The notes beneath the pieces are model-generated. The model searched no databases and was not told where the DNA came from. It saw only the letters and a list, made by a program, of their open reading frames with translations. Positions 1 through 4,567 of a stretch of 5,155 nt of DNA are shown here, piece by piece. The translations under genes were made by a program, and so were the position numbers. How positions within the stretch are numbered: the first letter of the stretch is position 1; every line of letters starts with the position of its first letter. The stretch spans positions 1 through 5,155 of the forward strand of contig WIAN01000008.1 in the NCBI GenBank assembly GCA_015519985.1. Reading direction: 5' to 3'. This DNA is from Candidatus Woesearchaeota archaeon (lineage in GTDB: Archaea; Nanobdellota; Nanobdellia; Woesearchaeales; WAPJ01).

Positions 1-578
1 AATGCTTGTTCTATTGGTAATGCTCCTGCAATTTGTACTAATCTGTTATTATCAATTACAATTACAGTGTCAGAAACGCTTCTTAATTGTTGCAATCCAA
101 ATTCTGCTTTATCTACTCTTGCTCTTTCTATTTTGAATGGCATTGTAACTGTTCCTATAACAATAGCTCCCATTTCTTTAGCTACTTTTGCAACTATTGG
201 TGCAGCTCCTGTTCCTGTTCCTCCTCCCATTCCTGCACATACAAATACCATGTCTGCTCCTTTTAATGATTCTCTAATATCTGTTAATGCTTCTTTTGCA
301 GCTTCAGCTCCTTTTTCAGGATATCCTCCTGCTCCTAATCCTCTTGTAATTTCTTTTCCTATTAAGAATTTTCTATCAGCTTCAGTTATATTTAGATGTT
401 GTTGATCTGTATTTACAGCAATAATTTCTGCTCCTTTAATTCCTTTATTGTATAACCAAGAAACCATATTGTTTCCTGCTCCTCCAGCTCCAATAACTTT
501 TATGTTTGCTTGTCCTACTTCCGGCATGGAAGGCATTTCTTCTTGTGCTTTTTTTGCGTTTTGTACGATAAAATCCAT
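1..578 (-). CDS. ftsZ: Cell division GTPase FtsZ, N-terminal half (runs off left edge)
   Basis: This is the tubulin-like GTPase that polymerises at mid-cell to form the division ring. The frame is open from an ATG at 578-576 to the window edge, giving 192 residues, about half of a usual FtsZ. After a short polar N-terminal tail (1-24) comes KVIGAGGAGNN (27-37), the first nucleotide-binding loop. AVNTDQQHL follows (54-62), then the tubulin signature GMGGGTGTGAAP (116-127), then TVTMPFKIERARVDKAEFGL (143-162) and VIVIDNNRLV (172-181). The catalytic T7 loop and the C-terminal domain lie outside the window. The start is supported by GAGGGGG (593-587 on the minus strand) eight bases upstream. All seven arginines use AGA. 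Whether this is FtsZ1 or FtsZ2 cannot be settled from this half. It is divergent from dphB across a 392-base gap containing the AGCCGA array. Confidence 0.96.
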   Translation of the reverse strand, partial: MDFIVQNAKKAQEEMPSMPEVGQANIKVIGAGGAGNNMVSWLYNKGIKGAEIIAVNTDQQHLNITEADRKFLIGKEITRGLGAGGYPEKGAEAAKEALTDIRESLKGADMVFVCAGMGGGTGTGAAPIVAKVAKEMGAIVIGTVTMPFKIERARVDKAEFGLQQLRSVSDTVIVIDNNRLVQIAGALPIEQA

Positions 579-586
579 TCTTTTTA

Positions 587-593
587 CCCCCTC
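587..593 (-). promoter_or_regulatory. Shine-Dalgarno site of ftsZ
   Basis: GAGGGGG on the minus strand, eight bases before the ATG at 578. It fixes the ftsZ start and sets the pattern (AGGGG, 7-8 base spacer) also seen before the winged-helix gene and, weaker, before oapA. Confidence 0.75.
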
Positions 594-646
594 AAATTTT
601 TGTTTTTTATATTGAAAATGTTTTAACCCCTGTATTGTAACTTTTT

Positions 647-665
647 TACTGTATAATATACTGTA
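647..665 (-). promoter_or_regulatory. Possible ftsZ TATA region with TACTGTA direct repeat
   Basis: On the plus strand TACTGTA occurs at 647-653 and again at 659-665, 12 bp apart. Between and overlapping them is the near-palindrome GTATAATATAC (651-661). Read on the minus strand, TATATTATA could be a TATA box, placing a transcript start near 630 and giving ftsZ a leader of about 50 bases. No strong BRE is visible, so the promoter reading is uncertain. The direct repeat is certain. Confidence 0.35.
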
Positions 666-700
666 ATCTATATTTTGCGGAATATAGCTTACGCTAGCAT

Positions 701-714
701 AAAGTTTAAATACT
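701..714. promoter_or_regulatory. Promoter-like element, left arm of a 14-bp inverted repeat
   Basis: AAAGTTTAAATACT. In the plus direction this is a good archaeal BRE/TATA (AAAG followed by TTTAAATA), which would start a transcript near 735 and run it into the AGCCGA array. Because TTTAAA is self-complementary, it can also be read leftwards (TATTTAAA) toward ftsZ, starting near 680. The exact reverse complement lies at 873-886. Confidence 0.45.
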
Positions 715-743
715 TCATACTTCTAAATACTACCTAGAACAAG

Positions 744-769
744 ATAAACAATTTTAGCCGATTGTTTAT
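744..769. repeat. Dyad around the first AGCCGA copy
   Basis: ATAAACAAT (744-752) and ATTGTTTAT (761-769) are a perfect 9-bp inverted repeat with an 8-base loop TTTAGCCG. As RNA it would present the core of the first AGCCGA repeat in a hairpin loop; as DNA it could be an operator half-site pair. Other copies have only weaker flanking complementarity, for example ATTTT (788-792) with AAAAT (803-807). Confidence 0.5.
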
Positions 770-840
770 GTTTAAAGCCGAAATAAAATTTTTAAGCCGA
801 TCAAAATATTTTTTTAGCCGATAAAACAGTTTTAAGCCGA
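756..840. repeat. Five-copy AGCCGA tandem array (iteron-like)
   Basis: AGCCGA occurs at 756-761, 776-781, 795-800, 816-821 and 835-840, always in the same direction, with start-to-start spacings of 20, 19, 21 and 19 bp. The shared context is wider: TTTWAGCCGAT fits four copies exactly, and the second has A instead of the final T and one more A before the core. I see no other copy in the window. The spacing is close to two helical turns, so a protein bound at each copy would sit on one face of the DNA. The surroundings are almost pure A+T, so these G/C clusters stand out. The array lies between divergent ftsZ and dphB. Function is not known to me. Confidence 0.85.
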
Positions 841-872
841 TTTCTTATAATGTTTTTTTATTAAATTTCTTG

Positions 873-886
873 AGTATTTAAACTTT
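873..886. promoter_or_regulatory. Promoter-like element, right arm of the 14-bp inverted repeat
   Basis: AGTATTTAAACTTT, the exact reverse complement of 701-714. On the minus strand it reads AAAGTTTAAATACT with AAAG as BRE, which would start a leftward transcript near 851, just before the AGCCGA array. Read rightwards it offers TATTTAAA for dphB, with a start near 905. Direction cannot be settled by eye. Confidence 0.45.
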
Positions 887-894
887 TCTATTTT

Positions 895-906
895 AAAGTA
901 TATATT
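895..906 (+). promoter_or_regulatory. Likely dphB promoter (BRE/TATA)
   Basis: AAAG (896-899, end of TTTTAAAG) runs directly into TATATATT at about 899-906, an archaeal BRE/TATA arrangement. The start would fall near 930, giving dphB a leader of about 40 bases. Other AT-rich boxes nearby (TATATTA at 922-928) are alternatives. Confidence 0.4.
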
Positions 907-970
907 TATTATAGTAATTTGTATATTATTTTAAAAACATATTAAAATAACATAAAAATTCTAAAAAAAC

Positions 971-1828
971 ATGTCAAAAAATATGTTAAACATAATAGGA
1001 TTAGGATTGAATATAAAACAAATAAATAAAGAAATATTAGAAGCAATAAAAAATTCTGATATAGTATATTTAGAAAGCTACACTTCTTACTTTTATGAAA
1101 CAATAGAAAAAATACAAAAAGAATTGGATAAAAAAATAACTCCTTTGTCAAGAAAAGAAGTAGAACAAAAATTAAAAAATGAAAAAACAATAATAGAAGA
1201 AGCAAAAGAAAAAAAAGTATCATTATTAATAATAGGAGATCCATTGTCAGCAACAACACATTCAGAATTATTATTAGAAGCAAAAAAAGAAAAAATAGAA
1301 ACAAAAATATATCATAATGTAAGTGTAATAAATGCAATAACAAACACAGGATTAGAAATATACAAATTTGGAAAAACAGCTTCGATAGTATTCCCAAGAA
1401 AAAATTGGTTTCCTAAAAATTTTTATGAAATAATAAAAGAAAATAAAAAAATAAATGCACACACATTATTATTGTTAGATATAATAACAACAGAAGAAGA
1501 AATAAAAAATTTAGACACAAAAATAGTGGAAGAAAATATAGAAATAATAACTACTTATGATAATAACAAAATGTTATTAATGACACCAAACCAAGCAATA
1601 AAAGTATTATTAAAAATAGAAGAAGAAAAAAAAGAAAAAATAATAACAGAAGAAACAAAAATATTCGTATGTTCAAGATTACAACAAAAAGATGAAAAAA
1701 TAATAACAGGAACAATAAAAGAATTAAAAAATTACAATTTTGGAAAAGGTCCTCACAGTATAATAATACCTTCAAAAATGCATTTTATAGAAGAAGAATT
1801 TTACAATCAATACAAAATAACAAAATAA
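971..1828 (+). CDS. dphB: Diphthine synthase DphB (Dph5), SAM-dependent methyltransferase
   Basis: DphB methylates the modified histidine of translation elongation factor 2 with S-adenosylmethionine, the second step of diphthamide synthesis in archaea and eukaryotes. The 285-residue protein follows the family throughout. It has MLNIIGLGL (5-13), then DIVYLESYTS (30-39), the SAM-pocket motif IIGDPLSATTH (87-97), HNVSVINAI (115-123), YKFGKTASIVFP (131-142), AHTLLLLDI (163-171) and the C-terminal GKGPHSIIIPSKMHFIEEE (258-276). It is slightly longer than most archaeal Dph5 proteins, with Lys/Glu-rich stretches around 43-81 and 214-230. No Shine-Dalgarno site precedes the ATG at 971. A second ATG at 983 (Met5) begins exactly where most family members do and could be the true start. 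Codons strongly favour A at the third position. The next gene converges 11 bases after the stop; TTTTT at 1844-1848 may help termination. Confidence 0.96.
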   Translation: MSKNMLNIIGLGLNIKQINKEILEAIKNSDIVYLESYTSYFYETIEKIQKELDKKITPLSRKEVEQKLKNEKTIIEEAKEKKVSLLIIGDPLSATTHSELLLEAKKEKIETKIYHNVSVINAITNTGLEIYKFGKTASIVFPRKNWFPKNFYEIIKENKKINAHTLLLLDIITTEEEIKNLDTKIVEENIEIITTYDNNKMLLMTPNQAIKVLLKIEEEKKEKIITEETKIFVCSRLQQKDEKIITGTIKELKNYNFGKGPHSIIIPSKMHFIEEEFYNQYKITK

Positions 1829-1839
1829 ATTAAAATACA

Positions 1840-2133
1840 CTACTTTTTATACAACAAATTTTTAACTTCTGTCAAAAGTTCAGCAACTTTAGAACCTTTA
1901 TCAGTTAATTTTAAAATTTTTAATCTTCCTTTCTTTTCAAATTTAACCAAACCATTATCTTCAAAAACTTTCAAAACTTTAACAACATGACTATAAGTAC
2001 AATCAACATTCTTAGCAAGATTAGAAGCATAATGATCTCCTTTAGGATTAACTTCAATATTGTTTTTTAAAGCAATCAACATCATAGCTGGTTTTTCTCT
2101 AAAAATAACATCAAACAATTCATTTTTTTTCAT
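1840..2133 (-). CDS. Small winged-helix DNA-binding regulator
   Basis: This is a 97-residue predicted transcription regulator of the MarR/ArsR-like winged-helix class. An N-terminal helix (KPAMMLIALKN, 14-24) is followed by HYASNLAKNVDCTYSHVVKVLKVFEDNGLV (34-63), the helix-turn-helix with recognition helix around 46-58. The wing is KFEKKGRLKILKLTDKG (64-80), and a C-terminal helix (SKVAELLTEVKNLL, 81-94) probably serves dimerisation. I chose the ATG at 2133-2131 because AGGGG lies eight bases upstream; a TTG six bases earlier would leave only two. The stop is TAG, unlike the TAA of its neighbours. A promoter-like box lies right behind oapC, so it may be transcribed separately or by read-through from the Oap genes. 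The target is unknown; no cysteine metal site or ligand domain is apparent. Confidence 0.85.
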   Translation of the reverse strand: MKKNELFDVIFREKPAMMLIALKNNIEVNPKGDHYASNLAKNVDCTYSHVVKVLKVFEDNGLVKFEKKGRLKILKLTDKGSKVAELLTEVKNLLYKK

Positions 2134-2141
2134 ACTCAAAA

Positions 2142-2146
2142 CCCCT
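2142..2146 (-). promoter_or_regulatory. Shine-Dalgarno site deciding the winged-helix start
   Basis: AGGGG on the minus strand lies eight bases before the ATG at 2133, matching the ftsZ spacing. It argues against the TTG at 2139, which would be only two bases away. Confidence 0.6.
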
Positions 2147-2221
2147 AAAAAAATTCATTCAAAGTTCATTTATAAACAAAAAAATATATTTTTAAATGTA
2201 TATTTTAGTGTTTTTTTATCT

Positions 2222-2237
2222 TTTATAAACTTTTTCC
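2222..2237 (-). promoter_or_regulatory. Promoter of the winged-helix gene, abutting the oapC stop codon
   Basis: On the minus strand GGAAAAAG (2237-2230) is followed by TTTATAAA (2229-2222), a close match to the archaeal BRE plus TATA arrangement. It begins at the base right after the oapC TAA (2240-2238). The predicted start near 2200 gives a leader of about 65 bases. Confidence 0.55.
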
Positions 2238-2633
2238 TTAATGTTGTTTAAAATCTTTTTTTGAATAACTGCCTAAAGAACTTTTTAAATCAATAAAATA
2301 TTTTCCTTCCTGCAATTTAATAACAACAGGCTCTCCTTTAAACAATTGAACTAAATCTAACTCATATTTTCCTGGTTTTTTAACAGCAATACTTTCAAAA
2401 TCTAAAATAACAGGTTTATCTTCACTTTCAATTTCTTTACCTATCAAATCGTAAATGTCTTTTTCAATTTGAACTTTTTCTTCTTCAGTAAGATTTTCAT
2501 TAAACTCTTCAGCTTTTTTCAATTTACTTTTTTTAACATAAAAAAACAATCTACTACCACATTCACAACCAGTAAGAATATTTTTACTATTATCTTCATA
2601 AATTTTTCCACATCTAACACATTGGTGAGGCAA
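2238..2633 (-). CDS. oapC: Zinc-ribbon protein OapC (DUF2072 type), TTG start
   Basis: This 131-residue protein matches the archaeal zinc-ribbon partner of the Era-like OapA GTPase. The N-terminus MPHQCVRCGKIY (1-12) supplies the first metal pair C5 and C8. GCECGSRLFF (22-31) supplies C23 and C25, a CxC where many relatives have CxxC. A charged linker (34-75) leads to the C-terminal module ILDFESIAVKKPGKYELDLV (76-95) and GEPVVIKLQEGKYFIDLKS (100-118), where the glycine- and beta-rich family pattern is clear. The start is TTG: no ATG fits, family members begin MPH-C-x-x-C at this point, and a strong AAGGTGG lies four bases upstream. It follows oapB by 64 bases on the same strand. In Haloferax the oapABC genes lie beside the main replication origin, but the biochemical role is not established to my knowledge. 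Confidence 0.85.
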   Translation of the reverse strand: MPHQCVRCGKIYEDNSKNILTGCECGSRLFFYVKKSKLKKAEEFNENLTEEEKVQIEKDIYDLIGKEIESEDKPVILDFESIAVKKPGKYELDLVQLFKGEPVVIKLQEGKYFIDLKSSLGSYSKKDFKQH

Positions 2634-2637
2634 AAAA

Positions 2638-2644
2638 CCACCTT
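2638..2644 (-). promoter_or_regulatory. Strong Shine-Dalgarno site for the TTG start of oapC
   Basis: AAGGTGG on the minus strand, four bases before the TTG at 2633-2631. It is the best ribosome site in the window and supports a non-ATG start. Confidence 0.75.
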
Positions 2645-2697
2645 AAAATTTTATTAATTTTTATTATCTGCTTTTTGTTTTTACTTATTATCTTTAT

Positions 2698-3093
2698 TTA
2701 TTTTCTACCATTCTTTTTTTTCTTACTATTTTGAGTGACAAGTTGAATTTTACTAGGATCTTTTTTAATCTCTTTAACAATATTAGCAGGACCAATAATA
2801 GTAAAACCTTCATTAAACTCAGGAACCAAAATAGAAGCTAACTTTAACCTTAAATTTTCAAAAAAACTTCTTTCCTTTTTAGAAGAATCCCAAACTTGTA
2901 ATTCGATGCCTCTAAAATTATCATCAACCTCTTCCATAGTTAATCTAATCAATTCAACTTCTTCTTCTTTTTTTAACTTTCCCTCTAAAACAACAATTTT
3001 GTCGTCTTTAACAATATTCAAAATCTTTTGCAATTTAGCATAACTAGATAAATTCTTCAATTCTTCATTCGAAACAAATTGTAAAGTTAACAT
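2698..3093 (-). CDS. oapB: DUF2073-type protein OapB
   Basis: This 131-residue protein belongs to the archaeal family that sits between the OapA GTPase and the OapC zinc ribbon. Recognisable family stretches are KIVVLEGKLKKEEEVELIRLTMEEV (32-56), which is the core strand plus helix, then FRGIELQVWD (60-69), LRLKLASILV (81-90) and the highly typical GFTIIGPANIVKEIKKDPSKIQL (96-118). The C-terminus ends in a lysine/arginine-rich tail, NSKKKKNGRK (122-131), that could touch nucleic acid. It is soluble, with no membrane segment. A GGTG site (3104-3101) lies seven bases before the ATG. It follows oapA by 41 bases on the same strand, so co-transcription is likely. The molecular function is not known to me; linkage to a GTPase suggests a joint complex. 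Confidence 0.85.
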   Translation of the reverse strand: MLTLQFVSNEELKNLSSYAKLQKILNIVKDDKIVVLEGKLKKEEEVELIRLTMEEVDDNFRGIELQVWDSSKKERSFFENLRLKLASILVPEFNEGFTIIGPANIVKEIKKDPSKIQLVTQNSKKKKNGRK

Positions 3094-3134
3094 AAAAACA
3101 CACCATAAATTTTAACATTTTTTTAATCTTTATT

Positions 3135-3767
3135 TTAATCTAAAAGTTTAAACAATTCTTCATAAAACTTGTCAATATTAACTCCGTCTTTAGCTGAAAT
3201 TCCAATAACATTATATTGTGGGAAAGCATCAACAACTCTCTTCAAATTACTTTTTTTCAAATCAATTTTATTAGCAACAATCAAAACAGGAATATTTCTC
3301 GCTTGCAAATTACCAATAATAGTAAGATTAACTTGAGAAAAAGGATCTTTAGTAGAATCTAAAACTACAACAACAGCATCCATATTGTCAAGCCATTTAA
3401 TAGCATCAATAACTCCTTTTGTTGCTTCTTTAGCTCTTTTTTTAGCTTCCTTTTTACTCAAACCAGCTTTTAAAAAATCTTCATAATCAATTCTAGTAGC
3501 AATTCCAGGAGTATCAACAAGATTAAAAGTTAATTCTTTCCTTCCAGATTTAATAGTTATTTGTTCTTTAATTTGAATTTCCCTAGTTTCATGAGCAATA
3601 TTACTAACACTGCCCACTTCTTCACCAAGCCAATCCAAACTTATTCTATTAGCTAAAGTTGTCTTACCCGCATTAGGAGGACCATACAATCCAAGTTTAA
3701 CATCTTTCTTTTTCTTAAATATGCTTTTTAAAAGGTTATCAAACCATTTTTTAAAAATATTAGCCAT
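3135..3767 (-). CDS. oapA: Era-like small GTPase OapA
   Basis: This is a 210-residue P-loop GTPase of the Era/Obg-like superfamily in its archaeal OapA form. Counting from the ATG at 3767, the G motifs are complete. G1 is GPPNAGKTT (29-37). A likely G2 threonine is in HETRE (59-63). G3 is DTPG (85-88), G4 NKID (166-169) and G5 SAK (191-193). An insert rich in Lys/Ala (97-116, ending KKRAKEATKG) and the strand AVVVVLDSTKDPF (131-143) fit the family. A basic amphipathic N-terminus (FKKWFDNLLKSIFKKKKD, 5-22) may contact membrane or nucleic acid. A TTG six bases upstream is possible, but AGGGA spaced seven bases from the ATG favours the shorter form. It is the first gene of the oapA-oapB-oapC set and divergent from the gene at 4055. 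The link to replication is inferred from the Haloferax gene neighbourhood. Confidence 0.9.
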   Translation of the reverse strand: MANIFKKWFDNLLKSIFKKKKDVKLGLYGPPNAGKTTLANRISLDWLGEEVGSVSNIAHETREIQIKEQITIKSGRKELTFNLVDTPGIATRIDYEDFLKAGLSKKEAKKRAKEATKGVIDAIKWLDNMDAVVVVLDSTKDPFSQVNLTIIGNLQARNIPVLIVANKIDLKKSNLKRVVDAFPQYNVIGISAKDGVNIDKFYEELFKLLD

Positions 3768-3773
3768 TATCAA

Positions 3774-3779
3774 TCCCTA
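3774..3779 (-). promoter_or_regulatory. Shine-Dalgarno site of oapA
   Basis: TAGGGA on the minus strand ends seven bases before the ATG at 3767. The alternative TTG (3773-3771) would overlap its edge, so the ATG is preferred. Confidence 0.5.
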
Positions 3780-3822
3780 CATTATTTTAAAATTATTTTT
3801 TGTAAAAATAAATACTATAACA

Positions 3823-3834
3823 CTTATTTATAAG
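3823..3834 (-). promoter_or_regulatory. Likely promoter of the oapABC operon
   Basis: On the minus strand TTATAAATA (3833-3825) is a fair archaeal TATA box, placing the start near 3800 and a leader of about 33 bases before oapA. The box lies in a small dyad, CTTAT (3823-3827) and ATAAG (3830-3834). Confidence 0.4.
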
Positions 3835-3901
3835 ATTTACTATTCTGCGAATATACAAATTTTTATACTGAAAAACAAAATTAGTTTACAAAATAGTAAT
3901 A

Positions 3902-3909
3902 TTTATATA
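3902..3909 (+). promoter_or_regulatory. Possible promoter of the 4055 gene
   Basis: TTTATATA is a consensus-like TATA box. A start near 3932 would put the palindrome at the transcript start and give a long A-rich leader of about 120 bases. A weaker box, TTTAAAAA at 3938-3945, would shorten the leader. Confidence 0.35.
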
Positions 3910-3920
3910 TAAAGTTATTA

Positions 3921-3944
3921 TTTTAACATACTAGTAGTTTAAAA
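3921..3944. promoter_or_regulatory. 24-bp near-palindrome, candidate operator
   Basis: Outer arms TTTTAA (3921-3926) and TTAAAA (3939-3944) and a perfect core TACTAGTA (3929-3936) share one centre, 3932/3933. Ten of twelve base pairs are symmetric; only the CA and GT spacers break the dyad. This is a typical shape for a dimeric regulator site. It lies between divergent oapA and the 4055 gene. Confidence 0.5.
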
Positions 3945-4034
3945 ACAATTTAAAAAAAATAAACAAAAAAAAGAAAATAAAACAAAAACAGAAAAAAAAT
4001 AGTAAAATAAACAAACAACAAAAAAAATAAAATT
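3945..4034. other. Extremely A-rich strand between divergent genes
   Basis: On the plus strand 47 of the 60 bases at 3961-4020 are A, with six C, three G and four T. The rest of the gap from 3768 holds the two promoter boxes and the palindrome, and no gene. The run may be an unstructured leader of the 4055 gene, or an easily melted region. No array of origin-recognition boxes was visible. Confidence 0.6.
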
Positions 4035-4054
4035 TTAGAAACCTGTGAGAAAAA

Positions 4055-4468
4055 ATGGTAGTATTATTTGACCAATACAATCTTCCTGACAATATTTATG
4101 AAATAGTATTTGCAACAGAACAACAAGCAATAGTAGCAAAACTATTAGTAGATTATATAAAAGAAAATCAAGGAACAGTATCAAGAACAGAAATGTCAAC
4201 ATTCGCAACAAAATTGCACGAAGGACAAATAACAACAGTATTATCATTAGGTCCATATAAAGGAAAAAAAGTAAAATTAAGCTATAACAAAAGACAATTT
4301 TATGACAGAATATTAACACCAATGAAAAGCATGGGAATGATAGATTATGACATGTACAAAAAAAATTACAAGTTATCAGACAAATTTAAAAATTCTTTAA
4401 TGAAAATAGGTTTAATGTGGTCAAAAGAATTAGAAAAACAAACACATTCAGGCTTTGAATTTAAATAA
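4055..4468 (+). CDS. Unrecognised protein with a probable winged-helix fold
   Basis: I do not recognise this 137-residue protein. Its layout suggests DNA binding. A helix (TEQQAIVAKLLVDYIKEN, 21-38) is followed by a glycine turn and a second helix after GTVSRTEMSTFATKL (40-54). A loop with a beta pair (TVLSLGPYKGKKVKLSYN, 61-78) comes next, then a likely recognition helix (KRQFYDRILTPMKSMGMI, 79-96), a wing strand (YDMYKKNYKLSD, 98-109) and a C-terminal helix (KFKNSLMKIGLMWSKELEK, 110-128). There are no cysteines, signal peptide or membrane segment. TGTGAG five bases before the ATG is a modest ribosome site. Codons favour A at the third position, as in dphB, suggesting a native, well-expressed gene. 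It is divergent from oapA and could control it through the palindrome at 3921-3944, which is only a guess. Confidence 0.75.
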   Translation: MVVLFDQYNLPDNIYEIVFATEQQAIVAKLLVDYIKENQGTVSRTEMSTFATKLHEGQITTVLSLGPYKGKKVKLSYNKRQFYDRILTPMKSMGMIDYDMYKKNYKLSDKFKNSLMKIGLMWSKELEKQTHSGFEFK

Positions 4469-4470
4469 AA

Positions 4471-4478
4471 CTTTTTTC
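4471..4478 (+). terminator. Oligo-T terminator after the 4055 gene
   Basis: CTTTTTTC, with six T (4472-4477), starts three bases after the TAA at 4466-4468. A T run without a strong hairpin is the usual archaeal signal. Confidence 0.5.
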
Positions 4479-4524
4479 ATAATTTAAAATATTCTAAATA
4501 AATTCTATAAAAAAATATATAATG

Positions 4525-4556
4525 TATATAAAAAAAGTTAAATAAAAAAACTTTTT
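4525..4556 (+). promoter_or_regulatory. Possible promoter and weak dyad before the 4568 gene
   Basis: TATATAAAA (4525-4533) can serve as a TATA box, with a start near 4553 and a leader of about 15 bases. Overlapping it, AAAAAGTT (4532-4539) and AACTTTTT (4549-4556) form an 8-bp inverted repeat with a 9-base loop. It has a single G-C pair, so it is more plausible as an operator than as a stable hairpin. No Shine-Dalgarno site precedes the ATG at 4568. Confidence 0.35.
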
Positions 4557-4567
4557 AAAAATAAAAA

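Noticed and set aside
67..405. Open frame on the plus strand across the left end
   Set aside because: It is antisense to ftsZ, whose minus-strand frame carries the full tubulin signature; the plus-strand product is low-complexity Pro/Ala/Ser sequence.
581..630. Second AGGGG-like site (GGGGTTAAAA on the minus strand at 630-621) as an alternative ftsZ start
   Set aside because: No start codon follows at a usable distance in any frame leading into ftsZ, while the site at 593-587 is well placed.
756..840. AGCCGA array as a CRISPR
   Set aside because: The repeat core is only 6-11 bp, the spacers are 8-15 bp of A/T, and there are no cas genes; the sizes do not fit.
579..970. tRNA or other structured RNA gene in the ftsZ-dphB gap
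   Set aside because: No cloverleaf, no T-loop consensus and too little G+C for a stable fold; only the short repeats and AT dyads are visible.
942..1397. Minus-strand frame encoding a Leu/Phe-rich, membrane-like protein
   Set aside because: It is the reverse of the A-rich dphB coding strand, which produces Leu/Phe/Ile runs automatically. The same applies to 1551-1775 and, opposite the 4055 gene, to 4035-4322.
2060..2251. Plus-strand frames at 2060-2251, 2469-2657 and 3721-3912
   Set aside because: They are Phe/Ile/Lys-rich low-complexity products antisense to, or at the edge of, genes with clear family motifs, and have no ribosome site.
4532..4556. Inverted repeat before the 4568 gene as a terminator of the 4055 gene
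   Set aside because: The stem has one G-C pair and is not followed by a T run in the right place; the T run at 4472-4477 is a simpler terminator.
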